Source of the DNA: Alkalihalobacillus sp. CinArs1
Lineage (GTDB): Bacteria > Bacillota > Bacilli > Bacillales > Guptibacillaceae
Assembly (NCBI RefSeq): GCF_947387515.1
Contig: NZ_CANDOB010000009.1
Location: 1-43,944 of the forward strand
Reading direction: 5' to 3'
Length of the DNA: 43,944 nt
The notes below the pieces were generated by a model. That model worked only from the letters and a program-made list of their open reading frames with translations. It was not told the origin of the DNA and ran no database searches. Both the position numbers and the translations under genes were made by a program. This document shows, piece after piece, positions 25,753-33,334 of this stretch. Each line of letters starts with the position of its first letter. Within the stretch, counting starts at the first letter, position 1.

Positions 25753-28700
25753 TTATGCTTGCTCCTTCTCATCATTAACGTATAATGCATAGTTGATTTT
25801 ACTAACGATGTCATCCAGTTGTCCACCGAATATCTTATTTAATTGCTTATAACCGCCCCTACTTTTAAACGGTTCGACATTGAAAGCCTTCTCTGGATCT
25901 GGATCTAATACACTTTCATTGATTAATTGTTTCTCAATTCTTTCCAACCATGCCTTTTGAACTTTTTGCCATGGTTTCATAGCATAGATTTTTTTCATAG
26001 CATTCTTAATCCGCTCTTCATGATCAATCAATGGATCTCCGATGGCCTGTTGGCGAATAAAGCTAATGATGTCAGCTGCAATATCTTCATTTTTTGTATC
26101 CCGCCATGCGGTTTGCAGACTCTTCTCTGTAAAGCCTTGTTGATCCAGTGCAATTTTCAGTTCTCTTAATTGTGCTCGCGTTAATTCTTTTGGACGTGTA
26201 CAGACGACTTGAAGAGCAGGAATCAAGTTCATATTTTCTTTAATGAATTCATTAAAGCTCTGCAAATAGTCCTCTGGTTTCTCAGCTTTACCATAGCCAC
26301 GCGTAACTTCTTTTACTTCATCATCGTGTGTGGAGATATATTGAAGCACAGGCCTACCTCGGTTTTCGTCGATATACTGAAGGATGTTTTGTGTGGCATT
26401 TAGTTCCTTCACGACTTCTGCAGGTTTAGATTGTTTCATCCAATCGACAAACTCATTAATAGATTTGCCGCCTGAAATCACTTTAAAATCATCCTGATCC
26501 TTTTCGGTCCATCCCTGCTTTTTCCGTTGTACTTTCGCGATGAGTTCTTCTTTATGCTGCGCTTGGTGCTCGGTATTCCTCATGTGTTCGAGCTCTTCCA
26601 CTAGTTGACGAACTGTTATTTTTGGACTCCTCACTACAGGCTTCATCGCTGTATATGGCTTTAATGATTCATAGAGTCCAACAGCATCATAAATTGAAAA
26701 ATGATCTTTTCCAATTTCATCACTTCTTCTCGTAGCACGTCCTAACATTTGCTCATACAGTATTCGTGATCGCACTCGTCTTAAGAAAACAAGATTAGTG
26801 ATGTTCGGCACATCAATTCCAGTCGTTAATAAATCAACAGTCACAACGATATTAGGCAGACGTTCATTTTTAAAGAGACGAATCGCCTGGGAAGGATTTT
26901 TAATCGAACCTGTAACCTTCATAACCGTATTGTCACTAATTGGACCATGGATCTCCTCTAGTGCCTCTTTAAAAATCCGAACAACCATATCGGCATGATC
27001 ATCAGATGCTGCGTAAATTAACGTTTTCCCCAAGCTCATTGGATCGATGTAATTAGCTAATTCGGATAAAATAGCGCGATTGAAGTTTTCGGTGATAACC
27101 ATTTTATTAAAGTTGGCTACCTCAATATTTACTTCATCTTCTAATAGCTCCGTCTCTATTTCACCAGTGCGAGTATTGTATATTTCAACCGATTCACCAG
27201 CAGACCATTGAATACCATTTTTCTTTAGCGTTGTTTCAAATTGATATGGTGGCTCATGGTCAATAAGGTAACCGTCCACAACCGCTTCTCTATAAGAATA
27301 TGTAAACACAGGTTTTCCAAAAATATCTACTGTGTGTAAAGCTGGTGTAGCCGTCAGGCCAATCCGCACGGCATCAAAGTAATCAAGCACCTGACGATAT
27401 TTACTAACATACTCATTATGATCTCGGAAAAGCTCTTCTACTTCTGACATTTCCTTATCAAGCGTATACCCACGGTGCGCTTCATCCACGATAATACAAT
27501 CATACTGATCGACAGTAGGTGCTTCCTGCCCTTCTTCTGTCTCTGAATAAAACAATCGTTTCACCATTCCCTGGACAGTAGCAATTTGCACCTTTGTTTC
27601 AGGATTTGGCGATGCATCCTGAAGTGACTGAAGCTCAAAGATCTCAGTAAATGAATGATAGCTTTCAAGCTTCGAGTCTTTAAAAGCCGCTTCCGCTTGT
27701 TCGCCTAGAGCGGTTCGATCTACTAAAAACAGAACACGGTTAAAACGGTTATGTTTAATAAGTCGATAAATCAAGCCAATTGCCATACGTGTTTTACCCG
27801 TCCCTGTAGCCATGGCTAGTAGAATTTTTCTACTCTCATTTTCAAGTGCATTCTCTACAGCCTTGATCGCTTTTTCTTGATACGGGCGCAATTGCAAGTA
27901 GTCTAGCGTTTCATCATGGAGTTTTCTGTTTGCTTGATCAACATCTTTCTTTAGTAATTCTTTTAATCCGCTTGGGGAATACCAAGCTTTCAAAGGTCTA
28001 GGATGATTCGTTTCTTTACGAGCATCCAAGAACCAGATACCAGACTTCTCTTCAAATTGCTTAATATAAGGACGCCCATTCGTCGCAAACAGAAAAGGAA
28101 CAAAGTAATCACCATAGGGACGGTGAATTTCTTCCTCATCGTGCCGTACGACCAACCTCGCGTATTCTTTTGCTTGTTCGATGTCAGAGATGATGTTTTT
28201 ACTAACTCTTTTTGCTTCAACAATTCCCACAAACTCTAATCCAATAAAGAGGGCGTAGTCGGCAAAACCTTTCTTTAAAGGCCACTCTGCAATCGCCAAG
28301 TTCTTTCCTTTTTCAGGACGTACTTTCTTTCCAAACCTTAGCTTTTCTGTATCAGCTTCCCAACCTGCTCTCCTTAATTGTTCATCGATTAAAACACGAG
28401 TCTCTGCTTCTGTTAGTTCAAACCGACTACCAAAAGATTTCGATCCTTTTTTACGCTGTAACTTATCCTCTGATGAAACATAAGTCTGTTGCTTCCTTAA
28501 CTTCTCAAGCTCACTTTCAAGCTGAGAAACTTTTTCCTCGTAAGTGTTAGAAAGCTCTTCTAGTTCTCCCTCGTCGACGACTTGCTTTTCAACAGGCTCC
28601 TGGAAGGATGGTTCTTTAAAATCCCAATCACCATATACCTGCATTAACCAAATAGATAACCGAAAAGACATATGTAATAAGGTATGAGCCTCTTTTTCCG

Positions 28701-29004
28701 TGCCATATCCAGCTTCATGAACCGCCTTGTTTCCTTTCCGCCTTATAGTATCCAACATCGAGTATAACTCTTCAGTTATCAACTCATCTCTTCTAAGTGT
28801 TTTTAAGCGGTCCACCTGGTTGGTATCATATGTTTCTTTTATTTCCTCATAAGCTAGAACATACTTCGTTAAAGTTTCAGCAAACATCCGTAATTTTATT
28901 AAAGATGTATTGGGATCACTATATAAATTCCTTTCAGCTGTTTCACCTAAGTTTGCTAGTAACCCCCAATGATTGTTAAGAAAATCAAAATTACTTTTTT
29001 CCAA
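25753..29004 (-). CDS. hsdR: Type I restriction-modification endonuclease/translocase subunit HsdR
   Basis: HsdR pumps DNA with ATP and cleaves unmodified DNA far from the target. The product has 1083 residues and begins at a TTG after GGGGGGAT. The N-terminal 130 residues resemble DUF4145. A coiled coil follows (about 150-182), then the PD-(D/E)xK nuclease (D249, then the VEAKR segment near 262-266). The SF2 helicase motor follows, with Walker A ATGTGKT (about 399-405), the DEAH box in IIVDEAHRGYT and motif VI LGRATRRSDE. A C-terminal helical domain binds HsdM. It is the first gene of R-M-S order and starts about 225 bp from the tRNA-Arg att site behind an element-borne terminator. All catalytic motifs are intact. 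Confidence 0.96.
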   Translation of the reverse strand: MEKSNFDFLNNHWGLLANLGETAERNLYSDPNTSLIKLRMFAETLTKYVLAYEEIKETYDTNQVDRLKTLRRDELITEELYSMLDTIRRKGNKAVHEAGYGTEKEAHTLLHMSFRLSIWLMQVYGDWDFKEPSFQEPVEKQVVDEGELEELSNTYEEKVSQLESELEKLRKQQTYVSSEDKLQRKKGSKSFGSRFELTEAETRVLIDEQLRRAGWEADTEKLRFGKKVRPEKGKNLAIAEWPLKKGFADYALFIGLEFVGIVEAKRVSKNIISDIEQAKEYARLVVRHDEEEIHRPYGDYFVPFLFATNGRPYIKQFEEKSGIWFLDARKETNHPRPLKAWYSPSGLKELLKKDVDQANRKLHDETLDYLQLRPYQEKAIKAVENALENESRKILLAMATGTGKTRMAIGLIYRLIKHNRFNRVLFLVDRTALGEQAEAAFKDSKLESYHSFTEIFELQSLQDASPNPETKVQIATVQGMVKRLFYSETEEGQEAPTVDQYDCIIVDEAHRGYTLDKEMSEVEELFRDHNEYVSKYRQVLDYFDAVRIGLTATPALHTVDIFGKPVFTYSYREAVVDGYLIDHEPPYQFETTLKKNGIQWSAGESVEIYNTRTGEIETELLEDEVNIEVANFNKMVITENFNRAILSELANYIDPMSLGKTLIYAASDDHADMVVRIFKEALEEIHGPISDNTVMKVTGSIKNPSQAIRLFKNERLPNIVVTVDLLTTGIDVPNITNLVFLRRVRSRILYEQMLGRATRRSDEIGKDHFSIYDAVGLYESLKPYTAMKPVVRSPKITVRQLVEELEHMRNTEHQAQHKEELIAKVQRKKQGWTEKDQDDFKVISGGKSINEFVDWMKQSKPAEVVKELNATQNILQYIDENRGRPVLQYISTHDDEVKEVTRGYGKAEKPEDYLQSFNEFIKENMNLIPALQVVCTRPKELTRAQLRELKIALDQQGFTEKSLQTAWRDTKNEDIAADIISFIRQQAIGDPLIDHEERIKNAMKKIYAMKPWQKVQKAWLERIEKQLINESVLDPDPEKAFNVEPFKSRGGYKQLNKIFGGQLDDIVSKINYALYVNDEKEQA

Positions 29005-29085
29005 CCCCGATCCCCCCTGAGCTTAAGCTAATTTAATCTTCGACTATACATAAATCGTTGTTCTCCCTTTGAAAGTATTACATCT

Positions 29086-29115
29086 AAAAAAAAAACTAAA
29101 CCTTTGCGATTTAGT
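29086..29115 (-). terminator. Element-borne terminator between tRNA-Arg and hsdR
   Basis: Minus-strand ACTAAA (29110-29115) pairs with TTTAGT (29095-29100) and is followed by a run of about ten T. It lies just inside the element and would stop transcription from the tRNA-Arg promoter before hsdR. Confidence 0.7.
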
Positions 29116-29138
29116 CTAAGAAGCTAATTAAAGTTATG

Positions 29139-29158
29139 TTTGTCACCAAATTGTCCCC
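29139..29158 (+). repeat. Paired TTTGTCACC/ATTGTCCCC boxes, putative integrase arm sites (right end)
   Basis: Two related 9-mers start 11 bp apart (29139 and 29150), about 71 bp from the 48-bp att repeat, mirroring the pair at 15152-15171 in sequence, orientation and spacing. Confidence 0.45.
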
Positions 29159-29228
29159 AAGTCACCTGTTTCAAGAAGGTTATTAATACACAATGTTACA
29201 GATAAACCCTTGGTATTATTGTATATTT

Positions 29229-29276
29229 TGGCGGCCCCGAGAGGAATCGAACCTCCGACCTGCGGTTTAGGAAACC
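29229..29276 (-). repeat. Right att site within the intact tRNA-Arg
   Basis: These 48 bp are identical to 14993-15040. Because the repeat contains the tRNA 3' half, integration restores a complete tRNA gene. The sequence identity ends abruptly within the anticodon arm at 29276, at the A37-A38/anticodon-stem side, which delimits the crossover region. Confidence 0.95.
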
Positions 29277-29304
29277 GTTGCTCTATCCCCTGAGCTACGG
29301 GGCC
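29229..29304 (-). tRNA. tRNA-Arg (anticodon CCU)
   Basis: The minus strand folds as a standard tRNA. The acceptor stem is GGCCCCG/CGGGGCC, the D arm is GCTC...GAGC, the anticodon loop is TTCCTAA with anticodon CCT (reads AGG), the T arm is GGAGGTTCGATTCCTC, the discriminator is G and CCA is encoded. Its 3' half (48 bp) is supplied by the integrated element. Confidence 0.96.
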
Positions 29305-29315
29305 GAATGGATTTT

Positions 29316-29344
29316 ATTATACAATAAAAGGCAATGTATGAAAA
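29316..29344 (-). promoter_or_regulatory. tRNA-Arg promoter
   Basis: A perfect TATAAT (29316-29321, minus) lies 17 bp from TTTTCA (29339-29344) and about 12 bp from the tRNA 5' end. Confidence 0.65.
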
Positions 29345-29350
29345 GTAATA

Positions 29351-29374
29351 GCGCGGCTATTATTCTAGCCGCGC
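29351..29374 (-). terminator. Hairpin terminator of the tyrosine-degradation operon
   Basis: A 9-bp GC-rich stem (GCGCGGCTA/TAGCCGCGC) lies 29 bp beyond the homogentisate dioxygenase stop; the following T-run is interrupted (TATTACTTTT). Confidence 0.65.
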
Positions 29375-29402
29375 CTTCCGTTCGTTTCCCCCAATTGATC
29401 GT

Positions 29403-30557
29403 TTACTCGGTAACCCAGCTTTTCATGTAAGCTTGATCTTCATAATCCCTCGCCTGCTCAATCGTCTTGAGCGGTCGGAACGTGTCGATCATGACAGCAA
29501 GCTCGAGCGTTTCTTTTTTGCCGATGCTTCCTTCGATCTTACCTGGATGCGGGCCATGAGGAATACCAGATGGATGCAAGGTGATCGAAGCCTCTTCGAT
29601 CCCTTTACGACTCATAAAGTTTCCCTCTACATAATAAAGCACTTCATCACTGTCGACGTTACTATGAAAGTAAGGTGCTGGTATCGACTCTGGATGATAG
29701 TCATATAATCTTGGCACAAATGAACATACAACGAAGTTATGTCCCTCGAACGTTTGGTGAACCGGTGGCGGCTGATGAATACGACCCGTTATCGGTTCAA
29801 AGTCACGGATATTGAACTTCCACGGATAAAGGTAGCCATCCCACCCAACAACATCCAATGGATGATGGTCGAACACATGTCGATGCAAGCTGCCACGTGC
29901 TTTTGTAACGACCTCAAACTCACCCTTCTCATCATACGTATTCAGGCTCTCAGGCCCATTGATATCTCTCTCGCAGAAAGGGCTGTGTTCCATCAACTGA
30001 CCGTATTCATTCCGGTAGCGTCTAGGGGTTGTGATGGCGCTCGTTGCCTCGATCACTAACCAGCGGTTCTCGTCGTTCGGAAAGACACGATAAATCGTGC
30101 CGATGGGAATCAACACATAATCGCCCGGCTCATAGGTGATTTCACCAAACATCGTTTCAATCTTACCAGTACCATGATGAACGAAGAAAAGCTCATCTCC
30201 ATCACTGTTGCGGTAAAAGTAATTCATCGATTCTGCAGGATTCACAACTCCGATCAAAACATCCTCATTCCCCAGGAAATAACATCTATCGACAACAGCA
30301 TCCCCCTTTTTGTCGTATGCTGCTGTACGGAAATGACGATGCCTCAATGCATCCTGCTTCTCATACTCTGGTAAAGCATCTTTTAAATAATTCGCTTCCT
30401 TTACTGCTGTAGGAAAATGATGGTGGTAGAGGATGGACTGAATGCCTGAGAATCCTTTTGTCCCCATCACCTGTTCTCTATAAAGGGATCCATCCTCTTT
30501 CCTAAACATCGTGTGTCTCTTGTGAGGGACCTCCCCCATCTTCTGGTAAAAAGCCAC
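29403..30557 (-). CDS. hmgA: Homogentisate 1,2-dioxygenase
   Basis: This non-haem iron enzyme opens the homogentisate ring to maleylacetoacetate in tyrosine/phenylalanine catabolism. The product has 384 residues (bacterial forms of this clade are about 380-400), starting at a GTG with GGAGG 7 bp upstream, inside the end of the preceding gene. The cupin iron centre is visible in YFHSNVDSDEVLYYVEGNF and the nearby HPSGIPHGPHPG. The characteristic H-H stretch LHRHVFDHHPLDVVGWDGYLYPWKFN is present. It is last in the operon, 2 bp after the hydrolase gene. Confidence 0.93.
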   Translation of the reverse strand: MAFYQKMGEVPHKRHTMFRKEDGSLYREQVMGTKGFSGIQSILYHHHFPTAVKEANYLKDALPEYEKQDALRHRHFRTAAYDKKGDAVVDRCYFLGNEDVLIGVVNPAESMNYFYRNSDGDELFFVHHGTGKIETMFGEITYEPGDYVLIPIGTIYRVFPNDENRWLVIEATSAITTPRRYRNEYGQLMEHSPFCERDINGPESLNTYDEKGEFEVVTKARGSLHRHVFDHHPLDVVGWDGYLYPWKFNIRDFEPITGRIHQPPPVHQTFEGHNFVVCSFVPRLYDYHPESIPAPYFHSNVDSDEVLYYVEGNFMSRKGIEEASITLHPSGIPHGPHPGKIEGSIGKKETLELAVMIDTFRPLKTIEQARDYEDQAYMKSWVTE

Positions 30558-30559
30558 TC

Positions 30560-31438
30560 TTATTCCTCCCCTCCAACAACATTGATCAGGCTACCGAGAT
30601 GAGTAATAGAGAGTTCCACTCGATCACCAGCCTTCAACCAATCACGTCCGGTTTGCTCAAGGATACATCCGCTGCCCACGGTACCCGATCCGATTACTTC
30701 CCCTGGATACAGCGTGACATCTTTCGACGCTCGTTCGATTAATTCCCCAAATGAATAGTACATGTCTTTCACATTTCCCACGGAATAACGTTCACCGTTC
30801 ACATAAGCTTCCATCTTAAGGTCGAGTTCCCCGTGCAGCGGTAATTCATCCGGCGTAACAAGATATGGTCCGAAAGAAGTTGCAAAATCCTTCCCTTTTG
30901 CAGGCCCGAGCCCTACTTTCATCTCTTTCGCTTGTATGTCCCGCGCACTCCAATCGTTCATGATCATGTAGCCGAATAGATAGTCGCTTGCTTCACTCGC
31001 TTTTATATTTCTACCTTTTTTGCCTATGACACAAGCTATTTCTAGTTCATAGTCTAGTTTTTCACAGTCTTTTGGTGAGGCAATAACCTCATCTGGACCT
31101 TTTACAGCATGATGATTTGTAAAGTAGAAGACGGGAATCTCGTACCATTCAGGCACCACATCAAGTCCTCTTTTGCCTCTAGCCGTAATGACATGTTCTT
31201 CAAACGCATAAAAGTCTCTTATACTAGCAGGGCAAGGAAGAGGTGCTTTCAGCTTCACTTGGGACAGGTCGTGCCCATCGTTTAATTCTAAACGATCAAG
31301 TGCATAATCTCCTTTAACAATTTCTAAAAGGTCATCTGGCACCTTGCCGTTAGAAGCTTGATGGACGTTATACACCTTTTCTCCCTTTAAAACCCCTGCA
31401 TGCTCTTCACCTTGCAACTCATACGTGACGAATTTCAA
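30560..31438 (-). CDS. Fumarylacetoacetate hydrolase family protein
   Basis: This is a C-C hydrolase expected to split (fumaryl or maleyl)acetoacetate into fumarate (or maleate) and acetoacetate. The product has 292 residues. The metal-binding FAH core is visible: DYELEIACVIGKKGRNI (acidic ligands), GYMIMNDWSARDIQ and the GSGTVGSGCILE segment near the end. It is shorter than animal FAH (about 420) and closer to the FahA/HpaG-like bacterial class. It starts at a TTG 5 bp after the flavin-reductase-like gene; the ribosome-binding site GAGG is close (3 bp), so the exact start is less certain. The operon makes this substrate likely. Confidence 0.88.
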   Translation of the reverse strand: MKFVTYELQGEEHAGVLKGEKVYNVHQASNGKVPDDLLEIVKGDYALDRLELNDGHDLSQVKLKAPLPCPASIRDFYAFEEHVITARGKRGLDVVPEWYEIPVFYFTNHHAVKGPDEVIASPKDCEKLDYELEIACVIGKKGRNIKASEASDYLFGYMIMNDWSARDIQAKEMKVGLGPAKGKDFATSFGPYLVTPDELPLHGELDLKMEAYVNGERYSVGNVKDMYYSFGELIERASKDVTLYPGEVIGSGTVGSGCILEQTGRDWLKAGDRVELSITHLGSLINVVGGEE

Positions 31439-31443
31439 TGTCC

Positions 31444-32073
31444 TCAGCTCTTTCCTTCAGCCGTTGTTTTTCTTTTGAGTGTAAATGTATCGCTTGTAGC
31501 TCGAGTATACTCCTGCCCTGCAAGTCTTCCAACAGGCTTCAAAAGTTCTGTCTTGATCTTGCCATCTTCATATAACTCATCCCGAACATGGACCATCACG
31601 ACTTTCCCGATTACGAGACTGCCTGCCCCTTCACGGTCCCCAAATTCAACGATCTGATCGAGTACACATTCAAGCTGCACATCGCTCTCTTTCACCCTTG
31701 GAGGGGTAATGCACTCACTTTCAATTTTTGTTAGACCAGCTTCAACAAACTCATCTGTTTCACGATCGAAAGGCGTCGCACACTCATTCATTTGCTCAAC
31801 GATCTTTTCTCCTACAATGTTGATCACGAATTCCTTCGTTTCTTCTATATTCAGCAGGGTGTCTTTCTTATCACCTTCACCCGCTTTTCGCATCGGTGCA
31901 AAGCAAACCATCATAGGATCCGCACATATTCCAGTGAAAAAACTAAATGGTGCAAGGTTTTCTCTGCCGTTGCGATCGATACTAGAGACAAACGCGATGG
32001 GGCGAGGAAGAACGGAACCGATCAGTAATTTGTATGCATCTTTCCATGCAAGTGTATCTGGTTGAACTTTCAT
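31444..32073 (-). CDS. Flavin-reductase-like (FMN-binding split-barrel) protein
   Basis: The product has 209 residues from the ATG at 32073, which has AAGGAG 8 bp upstream; the reading from 32190 has no site and overlaps hppD. The domain is the FMN-binding split barrel: LLIGSVLPRPIAFVSSIDRNGRENLAPFSFFTG, then CFAPMR, then KDTLLNIEETKEFVINI. Homologues supply reduced FMN to a partner oxygenase or have unknown roles. No FMN monooxygenase is next to it; it lies within the homogentisate operon, 34 bp after hppD. Its role in tyrosine breakdown is unproven. Confidence 0.82.
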   Translation of the reverse strand: MKVQPDTLAWKDAYKLLIGSVLPRPIAFVSSIDRNGRENLAPFSFFTGICADPMMVCFAPMRKAGEGDKKDTLLNIEETKEFVINIVGEKIVEQMNECATPFDRETDEFVEAGLTKIESECITPPRVKESDVQLECVLDQIVEFGDREGAGSLVIGKVVMVHVRDELYEDGKIKTELLKPVGRLAGQEYTRATSDTFTLKRKTTAEGKS

Positions 32074-32107
32074 ACTGGCAACTCCTTTTCTACCATTTTC
32101 TCGTTTT

Positions 32108-33226
32108 TTATAAGTTGCCTCTTCGTTCTTGTTCACGTTCAATCGCCTGGAAAAGCGCCTTAAAGTTCCCTTCACCGAATCCTTTTGCACCTTTACGCTG
32201 AATGATTTCTATAAATAGCGTTGGACGGTCGACGACAGGTTTCGTGAAAATTTGGAGAAGATAGCCTTCATCGTCTCGGTCTACCAATATTTTCAATTCA
32301 CGAAGCTTGTCGATTTCTTCATCGATCTCACCAACTCGCTCCGTTAACACATCATAGTAATTATCAGGAGCTTCTAGAAACTCTACACCTGCATCTCGTA
32401 ATTTCGCTACTGTTGTTACGATGTCGTTCGTCAAAACAGCGATATGCTGCACACCAGGGCCATTATAGTAATCTAAGTATTCCTGAATCTGTGACTTTTT
32501 CTTTCCCTCTGCAGGTTCATTGATCGGGAATTTAATTCGACCACCGTTATGCATAACCTTGGACATTAAAGCGGAATATTCCGTACTGATGTCTTCATCG
32601 TCAAAGTGAATCATTTGTTTAAAGCCCATTACATTTTCATAGTAAGAAACCCATTCCTCCATCGACTCCACGTTCCCTACGCAATGATCGATACCGAGAA
32701 GTCCTGTCGTCTGTGATGGAATATCACCTTCGAACTGTTTGAAGCCTGGTAAAAACACGCCCTCATACTCTTTTCGTTCGACTAATGTATGAATCGTGTC
32801 ACCATATGTACCGATGACAGCTTTTTTTACTGTTCCAAACTCATCGTTATATTCTTTCGGAGGGCTAAGTTCGATCGCTCCACGCTCTGCAGCTTCTTTG
32901 TAAGCCTTTTCAACATTTTCCACAGTAAGAGCAATGTCCTTAACGCCGTCTCCATGAAGTTTGACAAAATCTGCGATTGGATGATCATTTGAAAGAGCAC
33001 CTGTTAGAACGAGTCGAATATTATTCTGTTGAAGCACATAGGATACTTTCTCGCGATCACCTGTTTCTAGTCCAGAGTAAGCGACTGGCTTAAAACCGAA
33101 TGCCTTACAAAAGTAATGAGCTGATTGCTTTGCATTACCAACATAAAGTTCAAGATAATCGACATCATGCACCGGGAAAAAATCTACTGTATCCTGCTGG
33201 CTACTATTCAACGTTTGTTCCTGCAC
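32108..33226 (-). CDS. hppD: 4-hydroxyphenylpyruvate dioxygenase
   Basis: HppD converts 4-hydroxyphenylpyruvate to homogentisate using Fe(II) and O2. The product has 372 residues, starting at a GTG with GGAGG 7 bp upstream. Two vicinal-oxygen-chelate domains are present: N-terminal from VDYLELYVGNAKQ, catalytic from LLGIDHCVGNVESM. The iron ligands are the His of IDHCVGN, the His of GVQHIAVLTND and the Glu of LFIEIIQRKG; the C-terminal GFGEGNFKALFQAIEREQ helix that closes the active site is typical. It is first in a four-gene operon reading hppD, flavin-reductase-like, FAH family, homogentisate dioxygenase. Confidence 0.95.
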   Translation of the reverse strand: MQEQTLNSSQQDTVDFFPVHDVDYLELYVGNAKQSAHYFCKAFGFKPVAYSGLETGDREKVSYVLQQNNIRLVLTGALSNDHPIADFVKLHGDGVKDIALTVENVEKAYKEAAERGAIELSPPKEYNDEFGTVKKAVIGTYGDTIHTLVERKEYEGVFLPGFKQFEGDIPSQTTGLLGIDHCVGNVESMEEWVSYYENVMGFKQMIHFDDEDISTEYSALMSKVMHNGGRIKFPINEPAEGKKKSQIQEYLDYYNGPGVQHIAVLTNDIVTTVAKLRDAGVEFLEAPDNYYDVLTERVGEIDEEIDKLRELKILVDRDDEGYLLQIFTKPVVDRPTLFIEIIQRKGAKGFGEGNFKALFQAIEREQERRGNL

Positions 33227-33262
33227 GCAAATCCCTCCAATTTTTGTTAGTCAACCAGCTTA

Positions 33263-33291
33263 AACGTAAATCTTTTTCACAAACCTTTCAA
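33263..33291 (-). promoter_or_regulatory. Probable promoter of the tyrosine-degradation operon
   Basis: On the minus strand TTGAAA (33286-33291) is 17 bp from TACGTT (33263-33268), about 37 bp before the hppD start. Confidence 0.5.
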
Positions 33292-33334
33292 GAGTATCTA
33301 TTAAAGCCATAACGCTTTCCTGTATTGGTGCGCT

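Larger units (their letters stand above)
14993..29276. mobile_element. 14.2-kb integrative element (phage-satellite-like) in tRNA-Arg(CCU), carrying a type I R-M system
   Basis: The element is bounded by perfect 48-bp direct repeats (14993-15040 and 29229-29276) that correspond to the 3' part of tRNA-Arg, including CCA. The repeat-to-repeat distance is 14,236 bp. It encodes a tyrosine integrase, an AlpA/Xis-like protein, a zinc-finger protein, a phage-type initiator, helicase loader and DnaB-like helicase, a phBC6A51-type HTH protein and small unknowns. Cargo is a type I R-M operon at one end and a PIN-domain gene with a coupled partner at the other. No virion, packaging-ATPase, lysis or conjugation genes are visible, so it is either a satellite that depends on a helper phage or a decayed phage. 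The base composition appears more AT-rich than the surrounding core genes. Confidence 0.88.

Noticed and set aside
14993-29276. A complete prophage or a conjugative element
   Set aside because: No capsid, portal, tail, large terminase, holin/endolysin, relaxase, coupling protein or VirB4-like gene can be seen in the 14.2 kb.
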